Source: an alpha proteobacterium U9-1i
Lineage (GTDB): Bacteria > Pseudomonadota > Alphaproteobacteria > Caulobacterales > Aquidulcibacteraceae
Length of the DNA stretch: 64,000 nt
Direction of reading: 5' to 3'
Assembly: GCA_000974665.1 (NCBI GenBank)
Contig: BBSY01000003.1
Coordinates: 558,001-622,000, forward strand
This document shows positions 35,691 through 44,267 of the stretch, piece by piece (the first letter of the stretch is position 1; each line of letters opens with the position of its first letter). The notes beneath the pieces are model-generated. The model saw only the letters and a program-made list of their open reading frames with translations, was not told the origin of the DNA and ran no database searches. The position numbers and the translations under genes were made by a program.

Positions 35691-36182
35691 ATGACAACCG
35701 ATGCCTTGATTTCAGCCGCCGCGGCCGTTCTGGACCGCGCCAAGGCGCGTAATCTGAAGCTTGCAACGGCTGAAAGCTGCACCGGCGGGCTGATCGCGGC
35801 TTCGTTCACGGCCAATCCGGGCTCGTCGGCCGCGTTCGAGCGCGGGTTTGTGACCTATTCGAACGAAGCGAAACAAGAGGCGTTGGGCGTCGCTAAGGCC
35901 ATCATCGATGTGCAGGGCGCTGTAAGCGAAGAAACCGCCCGCGCGATGGCCGAAGGCGCCCTTGCGCACAGTCGTGCTGATATTGTGGTCGCAGTGACCG
36001 GAGTCGCGGGGCCCGATGGCGGTAGCGCGGACAAGCCGGTCGGCCTCGTCCATTTCGCGGCCGCGCGTGCAGGCCGGCCGACTTTGCATGAGCGGCGGGA
36101 GTTCGGGAACGTCGGACGCATCGAGGTGCAACGCCTCACGGTGGCTGCTGCGCTGGCGTTGATGTCGCGATTGATCGACTAG
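35691..36182 (+). CDS. pncC: Nicotinamide-nucleotide amidohydrolase (CinA C-terminal/PncC type)
   Basis: 163 residues comprising only the CinA C-terminal domain. The catalytic serine is S29 in TAESCTGG and the lysine K61 in YSNEAKQ, as in PncC. It deamidates NMN to NaMN in NAD salvage. The N-terminal MoCF-like domain of full CinA is absent, as usual in alphaproteobacteria. The stop overlaps the stop of the convergent alpha/beta-hydrolase gene by 3-4 bp. Confidence 0.92.
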   Translation: MTTDALISAAAAVLDRAKARNLKLATAESCTGGLIAASFTANPGSSAAFERGFVTYSNEAKQEALGVAKAIIDVQGAVSEETARAMAEGALAHSRADIVVAVTGVAGPDGGSADKPVGLVHFAAARAGRPTLHERREFGNVGRIEVQRLTVAAALALMSRLID

Positions 36183-36886
36183 GCGCGCAAATCCTTGGCC
36201 ATCGCCTCAATGGCGGCCGCGACGCGTTCTGGTTTGGTGATCGTTGGGAAACCGTCGGCGGAGATTTCCTGACGCGTTTTCCACTTCATCCATGTCGCAT
36301 CATCGAAGCGCGGTTGATCGGCCGCGCTGAGCTGAATGTAACCGATTGGCGTCTTTTTGATCGCATCGTTGGGGGGCGCCGCTTCTTCAAAGTATGCAAG
36401 CGGCAGCTCGATCAGCTCTGCGGCGAGTTTGGTGTAGACGCCGGGATTGCCCACTTGCTGGCGCAGCGCGTCGGCTTGTCCTGGATACATCTTGTCGTTC
36501 GCGGGGAGCCTGCCGTTTTTGGCGATCGCTGCGAACTGCGCCTTGATTTCGTCAGGCACGGTGTCGAGCCAGGCGCGGTTGGCGTGCGGCATGATCGCGC
36601 TCAAAAGGATGACACCGAGAACTGGGGCCTTGCTCGCGGCGGCTGCTGCGGCCACCAATGGGCCAGCGGCGCCGTGAGCAACGAGGAACACGCCTTCGCT
36701 CGCGCTGTTGCCGGCGTCAGCGATGATTTGAGCAGCCTTTGGATAATATGGCCCGCCCCCTGCGAACGCTGGCGCCAGCGCCGGTGCGGATGCAGCGTGC
36801 CCCTTCTGTTTTAAGGCCTCCGCAGTAGGCGCCAGGGTCGACGGACCAAACAGCGGGTTGTGGATCAGAACGAAGGTTTGTTTCAT
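36179..36886 (-). CDS. Alpha/beta-hydrolase-like protein without the nucleophile serine
   Basis: 235 residues with an alpha/beta-hydrolase outline: TFVLIHNPLFGPSTL at the start and a nucleophile-elbow region reading VAHGAAGPLVAAAAA at about 75-90. The elbow normally has GHSxGG; here the serine position is glycine and the codon is GGC, so this is not a reading-frame effect. The protein could be a non-catalytic member or use another mechanism. No signal peptide. I start at ATG 36886. The convergent neighbour is pncC and the upstream gene, ratA, is separated by about 30 bp. Substrate unknown. Confidence 0.7.
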   Translation of the reverse strand: MKQTFVLIHNPLFGPSTLAPTAEALKQKGHAASAPALAPAFAGGGPYYPKAAQIIADAGNSASEGVFLVAHGAAGPLVAAAAAASKAPVLGVILLSAIMPHANRAWLDTVPDEIKAQFAAIAKNGRLPANDKMYPGQADALRQQVGNPGVYTKLAAELIELPLAYFEEAAPPNDAIKKTPIGYIQLSAADQPRFDDATWMKWKTRQEISADGFPTITKPERVAAAIEAMAKDLRA

Positions 36887-36919
36887 GGGTTCTCCCCTAC
36901 CCAAGCGTGAGCGCGGGCG

Positions 36920-37375
36920 CTAGCCGAGACGGCGTTTGGCCTCGTTCTCGAACGCAGCGAGTATCCGTTGGGCCACGCGGTCGCGGTTTGCGGTTAGCAA
37001 GCTTTGCAGCAGCGGGTTCTTGAACTCATAGGCGATCCAGAAGTGCGCCTTAGCGCCGCCATCGGGCGCCGCGACGAACCGCCAACGGTTTTCTAGCGAA
37101 CGGAACGGACCCTTTAGGCCCGTGACATCGACGGCGCCGGCCTGCGGGTTCGAGCGGATCTTGCAGCTGAAGCGCTCGGTCAAGGCCTGCCAACCGACGA
37201 GGACTTCGGCCTCGCCGTCCCAACCGCCGTTCGGGCTTTCCTGGTCGCGGGTGACTTTGAGGCTTTTCAGCCAGGGGATGAATTTGGGATACGCGCGGAC
37301 GTCAGCGACGAGACGGCACAGGTCTGCCGGCGCATACGGAAGCACGCGTTCCTGCTCGATGATCGTGCGCGGCAT
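36920..37375 (-). CDS. RatA/Coq10-type START-domain protein
   Basis: 151 residues with the SRPBCC/START fold of the Coq10/RatA group: PYAPADLCRLVADVRAYPKFIPW at the start and a C-terminal helix AQRILAAFENEAKRR. Family members bind ubiquinone or similar lipids, although E. coli RatA was described as a ribosome-binding toxin. In alphaproteobacteria it sits directly after lipA, as here, with a TAATG overlap. A respiratory-quinone role seems likelier than a toxin role, but this is inference. Confidence 0.85.
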   Translation of the reverse strand: MPRTIIEQERVLPYAPADLCRLVADVRAYPKFIPWLKSLKVTRDQESPNGGWDGEAEVLVGWQALTERFSCKIRSNPQAGAVDVTGLKGPFRSLENRWRFVAAPDGGAKAHFWIAYEFKNPLLQSLLTANRDRVAQRILAAFENEAKRRLG

Positions 37376-38343
37376 TAGGCGGACGCAATCGACCGCTCGC
37401 GCGCCGCACGGAGCTTCGCGAAATCTTCGCCGGCATGGTGCGAGGAGCGCGTGAGCGGCGTCGCGGACACCATCAGGAAGCCCTTGGCGTAGGCGATGGT
37501 TTCGAGCGCCTTGAATTCGTCCGGCGTCCAGAATTTTTCGATGGCCGCGTGCTTCTTCGTCGGCTGCAGGTATTGGCCGATGGTGAGGAAATCGACGTTC
37601 GCTACGCGCAGATCGTCCATCACTTGCAACACTTCGTCTTTGGCTTCGCCGAGACCGACCATCAGACCGGATTTTGTGAATTGCGCCGGGTCGCGTTGCT
37701 TCACCGAGTCGAGCAAGCGCAGCGATTGGTAATAGCGCGCACCGGGGCGGATCGAGTGATAGAGCCGCGGCACGGTTTCCAGATTGTGATTGAAGACGTC
37801 CGGTTTGGCGTCGATCACACGTTCAGCCGCGCCAGGTTTTCGCAGAAAATCCGGTGTAAGGATTTCGATTGTTGTGTCCGGCGCTCGGCGGCGGATCGCC
37901 CGGATCACGTGCTCGAAATGCTCGGCGCCACCGTCCTCGAGATCATCGCGATCGACCGAGGTGATGACGACGTGCTTCAGGCCCATCTGCGCCGTCGCGA
38001 TGGCGACGTTCTCGGGCTCTTCAGCATCGAGCGCGCTTGGTTTGCCGGTGGCGACGTTGCAGAAACTGCAGGCGCGGGTGCAGACCTCGCCCATGATCAT
38101 GAACGTGGCGTGCTTCTGGCTCCAGCATTCGCCGATGTTCGGGCACGCGGCCTCTTCGCACACGGTGGTGAGCTTTAATCCACGGACCAGAGCCTTCGTC
38201 TCGTGGTAGCCCACGCTGGTCGGCGCACGGACACGAATCCAGTCCGGTTTACGGGGACTCGCCTGATCCGGCCGGGCCTGCTTTTCAGGATGGCGGGGAC
38301 GTTCATCTTCCCCGTTCTGGCGCAAATCGATCAAGGTCGGCAT
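37375..38343 (-). CDS. lipA: Lipoyl synthase LipA
   Basis: 322-residue radical SAM enzyme. The auxiliary cluster cysteines C62, C67 and C73 (CxxxxCxxxxxC) and radical SAM CxxxCxxC (C88, C92, C95) are all present. It inserts two sulfurs into octanoyl groups on lipoyl domains such as those of PdhB and PdhC encoded in this window. It overlaps ratA by TAATG. Its divergent neighbour is the AMP-ligase gene, with 196 bp between starts. Confidence 0.96.
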   Translation of the reverse strand: MPTLIDLRQNGEDERPRHPEKQARPDQASPRKPDWIRVRAPTSVGYHETKALVRGLKLTTVCEEAACPNIGECWSQKHATFMIMGEVCTRACSFCNVATGKPSALDAEEPENVAIATAQMGLKHVVITSVDRDDLEDGGAEHFEHVIRAIRRRAPDTTIEILTPDFLRKPGAAERVIDAKPDVFNHNLETVPRLYHSIRPGARYYQSLRLLDSVKQRDPAQFTKSGLMVGLGEAKDEVLQVMDDLRVANVDFLTIGQYLQPTKKHAAIEKFWTPDEFKALETIAYAKGFLMVSATPLTRSSHHAGEDFAKLRAARERSIASA

Positions 38344-38467
38344 GAACCGAACATGAGCCTTCAGCCCAAACGCTGCAACGGCTGGAACCGGATGGGTGAC
38401 CCGGCAAAGGTTAACGCTGTGGCGCGTTCACTTGCCAAACCCGATCAGGCCGCTAGGCTTGTTACAA

Positions 38468-38487
38468 CCGTGAAATAATAATCACGG
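38468..38487. promoter_or_regulatory. 6-bp inverted repeat in the lipA/acyl-ligase divergent region
   Basis: CCGTGA at 38468-38473 and TCACGG at 38482-38487 form a perfect inverted repeat around an AT-rich 8-base spacer. A GC-rich hairpin-like stretch (about 38496-38520) ending in GGGTTTT follows. It lies between divergent lipA and the acyl ligase, where a repressor could act. No bound factor can be named. Confidence 0.35.
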
Positions 38488-38539
38488 GAAGACCACGCCC
38501 GCGCGGTTGCGGGGCGGGTTTTGGAGGCGTCACGTACCC

Positions 38540-40108
38540 ATGGCCAATCGTCCTTTTGATCTGGCGCGCACCCGTATTTCCCTGTTTGGAGCTCTGCTTC
38601 GGGGGCGCGACGAGAGAGGCGGCAAGTTCAAGATCCTCGAGGATCACGAACGCAAACCCCTGAGCTATGACGACATCGTGCGCGCCGCGTTTGCGCTCGG
38701 CGGCAAGCTCGATCTGTTGATCAAGAAGAATGAAACCGCCGGCCTCATGCTGCCGACCGGCGCGGGCGCGGCGGTGACGTTTTTCGCGCTGCAAGCCATC
38801 GGCCGAACGCCTGCGATGTTGAACTTCACCGCTGGCGCGATGAACATAAAGTCCGCGTGCGAAGCGGCAAACGTCCGCAAAATTCTGACATCGCGCGCGT
38901 TCATTCGCTTAGCTAAGCTTGAGGCGCTTGAAGCTGAACTCTCGAAGTTCGCGAAGCTCATCTACTTGGAAGATGTCCGCAAATCGATTGATTTTGGCGA
39001 CAAGGTCGTTGCCCTGATCAAAGGCTCGTTCCCGCGCGTCTTCATGGCGAAGGCAAGCCCCGACGATACGGCCGTTATCCTCTTCACCTCAGGCTCGTAT
39101 GGCACGCCGAAGGGCGCGGTGCTGAGCCACGCGAACCTCGTGTCGAACGTCGAGCAAGGCCACGCGCATGTGCCGTTCGAGCCGGACTGGAGCTTCTTCT
39201 CTCCGCTGCCGATGTTCCATTGCTTCGGCCTGCTCGCCGGCGTGCTGTTGCCGCTCTTCACCGGGCACAAAGCGTTCTTGTTCCCCTCCCCGCTTGCGGT
39301 GAAGGAAATTCCGAAACTCATCAAGGACACCGGTTCCAACGTGTTCTTCTGCACCGACACGTTCGCGCAACAATATGCGCGCAACGCCGACGACGAAGAC
39401 ATGAAGTGCATTCGCCTCATGGTGCTGGGCGCCGAGCGGGTGCGTCCGGAAACGCGCGAGATTTATTCCAAGCGCTTCGGCGTGGAATTGCTTGAGGGTT
39501 ATGGCGCAACGGAAGCGTCGCCGCTGATTTCGGTGAACGTTCCTGCGCGCAACCGCCATGGCACAGTCGGTCAGTTTGTGCCCGATCTTGAGTGGCGGCT
39601 TGAACCGGTGCCCGGCATCGAAGGCGGCCAGAAGCTTTATGTGCGTGGGCCAAACGTCATGCGTGGGTATCTCGATCCGACCAAGCCCTTCGGCATCGAT
39701 CTGCTGCCGCAGGGCTGGCACGATACGGGCGATGTCGTGGACGTCGATGCGGACGGCTACATCCGCATCCTCGGCCGCGTGAAGCGCTTTGCGAAAGTGG
39801 GCGGCGAGATGGTGTCGCTCAACGCCGTTGAAAGCTACGCGCAGCAAATGTGGCCGGGCGCGACGCACGCGGCGATCGCCATGCCGGACACGCGCAAAGG
39901 CGAGCGCATCATCCTGTTCACCAGCCAAAAGGACGCCGACGCGAGCGCGTTCCAGAATTGGTGCAAGGCAAACGGCGTGCAGGAAATCGCCGTGCCGAAG
40001 AAGATCGTGACCGTGGAAGAAGTCCCCGTGCTCGGTACGGGCAAGACAGACTATGTCGCGCTTGGAAGGTTGGCGGCGGAAATGGCGGCGCGGGCTGAGG
40101 CGGCTTGA
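38540..40108 (+). CDS. AMP-binding acyl ligase (Aas C-terminal-like)
   Basis: 522-residue ANL-superfamily enzyme. Motifs: P-loop-like TSGSYGTPKG (normal TSGTTGxPKG), GYGATEASPL, WHDTGDVVDVDADGYI and the C-terminal catalytic lysine region GTGKTDYV. It resembles the acyl-ACP synthetase half of E. coli Aas, but the acyltransferase half is missing. It probably activates free fatty acids with ATP; the acceptor (ACP or CoA) is uncertain. ATG at 38540, with a GGAGG about 12 bp upstream. The stop overlaps the TTG start of the DUF7660 gene. A 6-bp inverted repeat precedes it. Confidence 0.85.
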   Translation: MANRPFDLARTRISLFGALLRGRDERGGKFKILEDHERKPLSYDDIVRAAFALGGKLDLLIKKNETAGLMLPTGAGAAVTFFALQAIGRTPAMLNFTAGAMNIKSACEAANVRKILTSRAFIRLAKLEALEAELSKFAKLIYLEDVRKSIDFGDKVVALIKGSFPRVFMAKASPDDTAVILFTSGSYGTPKGAVLSHANLVSNVEQGHAHVPFEPDWSFFSPLPMFHCFGLLAGVLLPLFTGHKAFLFPSPLAVKEIPKLIKDTGSNVFFCTDTFAQQYARNADDEDMKCIRLMVLGAERVRPETREIYSKRFGVELLEGYGATEASPLISVNVPARNRHGTVGQFVPDLEWRLEPVPGIEGGQKLYVRGPNVMRGYLDPTKPFGIDLLPQGWHDTGDVVDVDADGYIRILGRVKRFAKVGGEMVSLNAVESYAQQMWPGATHAAIAMPDTRKGERIILFTSQKDADASAFQNWCKANGVQEIAVPKKIVTVEEVPVLGTGKTDYVALGRLAAEMAARAEAA

Positions 40109-40356
40109 GCGACGACGCACTCGTCGAGGCGCTTAAGCGCGTTGAGACGAAAGGCGATCTGGTCGCCTTCATACAAATGTTAGCGGCGCGGTCTGGCGCG
40201 TTTGCGAACGCTGACTTGCCTAACTATCTGGAGGCGATGTCGGCCTGGTTGGCGGACTCAGACGGATACTACAGTAGCTCGGGCCAACCGATTCCTTCCG
40301 TGCCTAACTGGCGCAACATTGGTGAACTGTTGCTCGCTGCTTCGATGTACGAATAG
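40105..40356 (+). CDS. DUF7660-like small protein
   Basis: 83 residues. The centre YLEAMSAWLADSDGYYSSSG followed by PSVPNWRNIGELLLAASMYE matches my memory of the DUF7660 family, whose role is unknown. There is no membrane segment or signal. It starts with a TTG that overlaps the acyl-ligase stop (TTGA), so it depends on translation of that gene. It is convergent with the lpdA region. Confidence 0.7.
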   Translation: MSDDALVEALKRVETKGDLVAFIQMLAARSGAFANADLPNYLEAMSAWLADSDGYYSSSGQPIPSVPNWRNIGELLLAASMYE

Positions 40357-40428
40357 GTCGTTGTGCGGTGTCCTGTTTGCCCCTGGGTTCCGGATCGCGA
40401 TCCGCGCGTCAGGATGTTGGTTGAGCGC

Positions 40429-40482
40429 CTAAACGTGCAGCACGCGCCCATACGCATCCAGCACCGCCTCGTGCATCATCTC
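40429..40482. repeat. 54-bp copy of the lpdA 3' end (outer copy)
   Basis: It matches 40654-40707, the end of lpdA, at 51 of 54 positions. On the minus strand it encodes the same last 17 residues (EMMHEAVLDAYGRVLHV) and a TAG; all three differences are synonymous (GAG/GAA twice, CAC/CAT). The copies are exactly 225 bp (75 codons) apart, in the same frame. A 14-bp palindrome (CGGATCGCGATCCG) lies just left at 40391-40404. Confidence 0.9.
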
Positions 40483-40485
40483 GCA

Positions 40486-40646
40486 CCCGCTCCCCCTCGA
40501 TGGGGGAGCTGTCGCGCGGAACGCGCGACTGAGGGGATGCGCGCGCTGCACTGACAGAGCTGCCTCTGGCGGTTTCTTCTGCATCGTCGCGGGCCTCACC
40601 CCTCCCCGCGCGTTCCGCGCGGCCCTGCCCATCGAGGGGAGGGCGA
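40486..40646. repeat. Palindromic repeat element next to lpdA
   Basis: Several nested hairpins: CTCCCCC-TCGAT-GGGGGAG (from about 40490), GTCGCGCG-GAA-CGCGCGAC (about 40511-40529) and a later pair CCTCCCC...GGGGAGG (about 40600-40642). A second member of the same family lies at 47048-47163 within pdhB, in the same orientation, sharing GGGGGAGCTGTC and GACTGAGGGG. It lies between the two copies of the lpdA 3' end. No gene is credible in this 300-bp gap (40357-40653). Confidence 0.75.
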
Positions 40647-40653
40647 CGCGCAA

Positions 40654-40707
40654 CTAAACATGCAGCACGCGCCCATACGCATCCAGCACCGCTTCGTGCA
40701 TCATTTC
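40654..40707. repeat. 54-bp lpdA 3' end (native copy)
   Basis: The inner member of the direct repeat; it is the actual end and TAG stop of lpdA. See the copy at 40429-40482. The segment encodes the C-terminal residues after the catalytic HPTLSE region. Confidence 0.9.
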
Positions 40708-42060
40708 TGACAGCGTCGGGTGCGGGAACACGGTTTCCATCAGCTCGTGCTCGGTGGTCTCGGTTTGCATCGCGATCGCGTAACCTTGGATCAATTCGGT
40801 GACCTCCGCGCCGATCATGTGCGCGCCGAGGAGTTCGCCGGTTTTGGCGTCGAACACGACTTTGACCATGCCCTGATCTTCGCCGAGCGCGATGGCCTTG
40901 CCGTTGCCGACGAACGGGAAGCGACCGACTTTCACTTGGCGCCCCTGCTCTTTGGCTTTCGCTTCCGTGAGACCGACGCTGGCCACCTGCGGGTGCGAAT
41001 ACGTGCAGCCCGGAATGCGTTCCTTGATCATTGCATGCGGCTTTTGACCGGCGATGGCTTCAATGCAGATGATGCCTTCGTGGCTGGCCTTGTGCGCCAG
41101 CCATGGCGCGCCGGTGACATCGCCAATTGCGTAGAGGCCGGCGACGTTGGTTTTGCCGTAACCGTCGGTGACGATGTGGCCCTTTTCGGTTTTCACGTTG
41201 AGTGCTTCGAGGCCGAGATTTTCAATGTTGCCGGTGATGCCCACGGCGACGATGGCATGCGAGGCGGTGAGCGTTTCTTGCTTGCCGTTGGAGGCGACGA
41301 TTGCCTCGACGCCGTTCGCTGTCGCCTTGAGTGATTTCGCTTCGGTCGAGGTAAGGATTTTCAGGCCCTCCTTCTCGTAGCGCTTCTTGGCGAAAGCGGA
41401 GATTTCCTCGTCTTCGACGGGCAACACGCGATCGAGCAGTTCCACCACGGTCGTCTTCACGCCAAACGCCGCGTAGAAGCTCGCGAATTCGATGCCGATG
41501 GCGCCGGAGCCGAACACGAGAAGCGATTCCGGCCACGAGGGCGGAGTCATCGCGTCGCGATAGGTCCAGATGCGCTTGCCATCCGCCTTCAGGCCGGCTG
41601 CTGGAATTTCGCGCGCACGGGCGCCGGTGGCGAGGATGACGCGCTTGGCGTCGTAGGAGGTATCCTTGCCGTCCTTCTTCACGATCACTTTGGGCGCAGC
41701 ACTCCCCTTCTCGAGCCGTGCGTCACCCGCAATCACCTCGATCTTGTTCTTCTTCATCAAGAACTGGACGCCCTTCTCCATGCGTCCAGCAACACCACGC
41801 GAGCGTTTCACCACCGCTTCGTGATCGAATGTCACGCCCTCAGCGGAGAGTCCGTATTCCTTGGCGTGTTGGAAGTTCCGGTACACCTCGGCGGAACGCA
41901 GCAGCGCCTTGGTCGGGATGCAGCCCCAGTTCAGACAGATGCCGCCAAGGCGGTCGCGCTCGACGATGGCGACCTTCATACCGAGTTGCGAAGCGCGGAT
42001 GGCGGTCACGTAGCCGCCAGGCCCGGAACCGATGACGATGACGTCGAAGGATGTGCTCAT
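40654..42060 (-). CDS. lpdA: Dihydrolipoyl dehydrogenase (E3)
   Basis: 468-residue FAD disulfide reductase. FAD-binding VIGSGPGGYV lies at 9-18, redox cysteines C42 and C47 in GGICLNWGCIPTK, NAD-binding GSGAIGIEFA in the middle, and catalytic HPTLSE near the C-terminus. It reoxidises lipoyl groups of the pyruvate dehydrogenase complex in the cytoplasm. The ATG at 42060 is chosen over an upstream ATG at 42075. It is in the same strand and cluster as pdhABC but separated by three other genes. The last 17 codons are duplicated 225 bp downstream. Confidence 0.97.
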   Translation of the reverse strand: MSTSFDVIVIGSGPGGYVTAIRASQLGMKVAIVERDRLGGICLNWGCIPTKALLRSAEVYRNFQHAKEYGLSAEGVTFDHEAVVKRSRGVAGRMEKGVQFLMKKNKIEVIAGDARLEKGSAAPKVIVKKDGKDTSYDAKRVILATGARAREIPAAGLKADGKRIWTYRDAMTPPSWPESLLVFGSGAIGIEFASFYAAFGVKTTVVELLDRVLPVEDEEISAFAKKRYEKEGLKILTSTEAKSLKATANGVEAIVASNGKQETLTASHAIVAVGITGNIENLGLEALNVKTEKGHIVTDGYGKTNVAGLYAIGDVTGAPWLAHKASHEGIICIEAIAGQKPHAMIKERIPGCTYSHPQVASVGLTEAKAKEQGRQVKVGRFPFVGNGKAIALGEDQGMVKVVFDAKTGELLGAHMIGAEVTELIQGYAIAMQTETTEHELMETVFPHPTLSEMMHEAVLDAYGRVLHV

Positions 42061-42155
42061 GGGAGTGAGATACATTGCGGTCGAGGCACACTCAATGCGC
42101 CGCCGTCGCTAGGCTGGCCTCACGTTTTCGGATAATTGGGCATCACCGACGCGTG

Positions 42156-42800
42156 TCACCCACCGATCCCGAACGCATTCCGTATCCCGTCCACGACAAA
42201 CTGGGCGGCAAGCGCGGCCAGAAGGATGCCAAAGATCCGCGTGATCATCGCGGCCACCGTTTGGCCCATGAAGCGCGACAACGGGCCGGCCAGCAGGAAG
42301 GCGATGAGGCAGAGCGCGAGGTTGGCGCCGGCGCCAAGCAGGATCATTGCCCGGCTGGGCAAATCTTCGTGCTGAGAGAAGTAGAGCATGATCGACGCGA
42401 TAGCGCCTGGGCCGGAGATCAGTGGGATGGCCAGCGGGAAAACAGAGATGTCGTCCTGGTGGCCTGGATGCTTAGCCTGCTCGGCGGCTACCTTTTCGGC
42501 GCGCTCGTCGCGTCGCTCGGAGCGCTTCTCGAACAGCATGTCTACGGCGATCAGGAACAGCAAGATGCCGCCGGCGATACGGAAGGCGTCAATCGAGACG
42601 TGGAGCTGATCCAAAAGCCACGCGCCGCCGAACGCGAACGCGAGCAGGATGCCGCTGGCGATGGCGATCGACTTGAACGCCATCTTGCGCCGCCATTCCG
42701 GCGTCATCGATGTGGTCATGGTGCCGAACATCGGCGCCATGGCGACGGGGTCGATGGCCACGAAAAAGGTGACGAAGGAAGCGAGCAGCAGCGTCAGCAT
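42156..42800 (-). CDS. MarC family integral membrane protein
   Basis: 214 residues with about six membrane segments. LLLASFVTFFVAIDPVAMAPMF at the start and PLAIPLISGPGAIASI in the middle are MarC/UPF0056 signatures. MarC was once linked to multiple antibiotic resistance, but no function is firm. A charged cytoplasmic loop (about 88-112) is rich in Glu and Arg. It lies between lpdA and a small membrane-protein gene in the pdh region. Confidence 0.9.
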   Translation of the reverse strand: MLTLLLASFVTFFVAIDPVAMAPMFGTMTTSMTPEWRRKMAFKSIAIASGILLAFAFGGAWLLDQLHVSIDAFRIAGGILLFLIAVDMLFEKRSERRDERAEKVAAEQAKHPGHQDDISVFPLAIPLISGPGAIASIMLYFSQHEDLPSRAMILLGAGANLALCLIAFLLAGPLSRFMGQTVAAMITRIFGILLAALAAQFVVDGIRNAFGIGG

Positions 42801-42840
42801 AAAACGCTTCTAGACGATTCCGGCGCTGCGTGGGCCGTTT

Positions 42841-43269
42841 TCAACGCGCAACGAAAAACGTTGCGAGGTCAAAGACGCTGCGCCAGCTCACATACGCCGC
42901 AAGTGCGAACACCACCACGGCCAGATAAGGCGCTGCGCGGTTCAAGGTGCGCGCGACATCGCGTGCAGCAATCGAAATCAACCAACCGATCAGCGTGGCG
43001 GCGAGAATTGCCCCACCCATAACGGCGATCAAAGCGATCACTGAACCACCGCTCAGGAAGCCGTGAAAGAACAACAGAAGCGGCGTGACGAGACTTAAGA
43101 TGCTGACCCAAAGGCCCACGCCTTGCCATTCGGAGCGGGTTTCACCTTCCGCGGGCTTGGGCTTCGACGCTTCGCAAATCATGACGAAGAACGACCCGAG
43201 CAGCGCGAGAAACCAAAGATCCCCAACGCGGTCCATCAGTTGATCGACCAAGGCGGTTACGAGATCCAC
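42841..43269 (-). CDS. Small membrane protein of unknown function
   Basis: 142 residues, with four hydrophobic segments (about 17-33, 50-70, 73-95 and 110-132), a cytosolic loop rich in Lys/Glu (35-50), and no recognised motif. I chose the GTG at 43269 because an AGGGGAG lies 8 bp upstream; an in-frame ATG at 43305 would add 12 residues. MarC follows 40 bp downstream. Function unknown. Confidence 0.6.
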   Translation of the reverse strand: MDLVTALVDQLMDRVGDLWFLALLGSFFVMICEASKPKPAEGETRSEWQGVGLWVSILSLVTPLLLFFHGFLSGGSVIALIAVMGGAILAATLIGWLISIAARDVARTLNRAAPYLAVVVFALAAYVSWRSVFDLATFFVAR

Positions 43270-43378
43270 GGCGCCGTCTCCCCTCCGCGCATGCTGCGCG
43301 AGCACGAGAGCAGCTTCAAACGAAAAGCGACGAAGCCCTGAGGCCTCGCCGCTCCCGTTTCATCTGTTTTGCGTCGCG

Positions 43379-44053
43379 TCAGCCTGGGCTGCGGAGGGCT
43401 GCGAGTTGTGCGCGATTGAGGTCGTCGGTGGTGTAACGGCCGTCGGCTACGGCTTCGCGCACCTCGGTCGGCGCGTTTACGCTGGCCGCCGCTTGCGCGG
43501 CGCTGCGCGTGTTGGTGCTTGCGCTGCGTGGCGTGGCTTGCGCCGCCGTAGCAGCGCTCACCTCAGCCGATGCCGCAGCACCCGCACCTTCTGTGGCCGT
43601 GGTCGCGCGATCGGCGGCGGCATCTGCGGCTCCGGCGGTGCGCGCAACCGTGCGGCCAGCCGCGTCAGCGGCGGCGCTGGCGTTCGGAGTGGCGACGGTG
43701 GCTGAGCCTTGCGCACCGGCGCTTGCGCCAGGCGCTGCGACGCTGGCCGATCCTTGCGCCGACGTGGAAGCCTGTGGCGCCGCGTTGCGCACGGTGTTTG
43801 TCGCGCCTTCGGTGGTTTCGCGCGCTTCCTCTTGTGCGCGTTCACGTGTCTGGCTTACGGCGCCGGTGACGCGATTGGTGGTCGGGGCTGTGTCCGCGCG
43901 CACGCCGCCTTGCGCGGAACCGGTTACAGCGCCGGTCGTGCCTTGGACGGCGCCGCCGACACTTCCGGTGACGGGGCCAACAACTTGCGCGAAAGCGGGC
44001 GCAGAGACGAACAGGGACGCCGCGGCGGCGGTCGCGAATAGAATTTTCTTCAT
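43379..44053 (-). CDS. Exported Ala/Thr/Ser-rich low-complexity protein
   Basis: 224 residues with a signal peptide (MKKILFATAAAASLFVSAPAFA, 22). The mature part is built of imperfect repeats, first Gly/Thr/Val-rich (GPVTGSVGGAVQGTTGAV) then Ala/Ser-rich (AQGSASVAAPGASAGAQGSA). Only the C-terminal 30 residues (TEVREAVADGRYTTDDLNRAQ) look like an ordered segment. Its base composition matches the neighbours. It may be a periplasmic or surface filler protein. It lies between the pdh operon and a small membrane gene. The 214 bp upstream (44054-44267) show no other gene. Confidence 0.7.
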   Translation of the reverse strand: MKKILFATAAAASLFVSAPAFAQVVGPVTGSVGGAVQGTTGAVTGSAQGGVRADTAPTTNRVTGAVSQTRERAQEEARETTEGATNTVRNAAPQASTSAQGSASVAAPGASAGAQGSATVATPNASAAADAAGRTVARTAGAADAAADRATTATEGAGAAASAEVSAATAAQATPRSASTNTRSAAQAAASVNAPTEVREAVADGRYTTDDLNRAQLAALRSPG

Positions 44054-44267
44054 GTGTGTGTACTCCAGCGAAAAACGCCGGCTTCCGCCGGCTTTCGGGT
44101 GACCACACGTAAACGCGCGAGCACAGGTTCGGCGCCGCTTGCAGCCGCTAAAATGATTGTAAAGCTCAGATCGGCGAGAAGGCGCGAAGGTGGCGAAATG
44201 AGGCAACGGCTGAACGGTCGCTTAGATCGCGAATGCGCGTCAGCACACGTCTCCCCAGATTAGGAGC

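Noticed and set aside
40429-40653. Separate 74-residue gene downstream of lpdA
   Set aside because: Its only recognisable part is the duplicated lpdA C-terminus; the rest is the palindromic element in frame. It is better explained as a repeat than as a gene.
44054-44263. Plus-strand frame of about 70 codons upstream of pdhC
   Set aside because: It begins in the antisense of the neighbouring exported-protein gene, has no ribosome site and is unlike known proteins.
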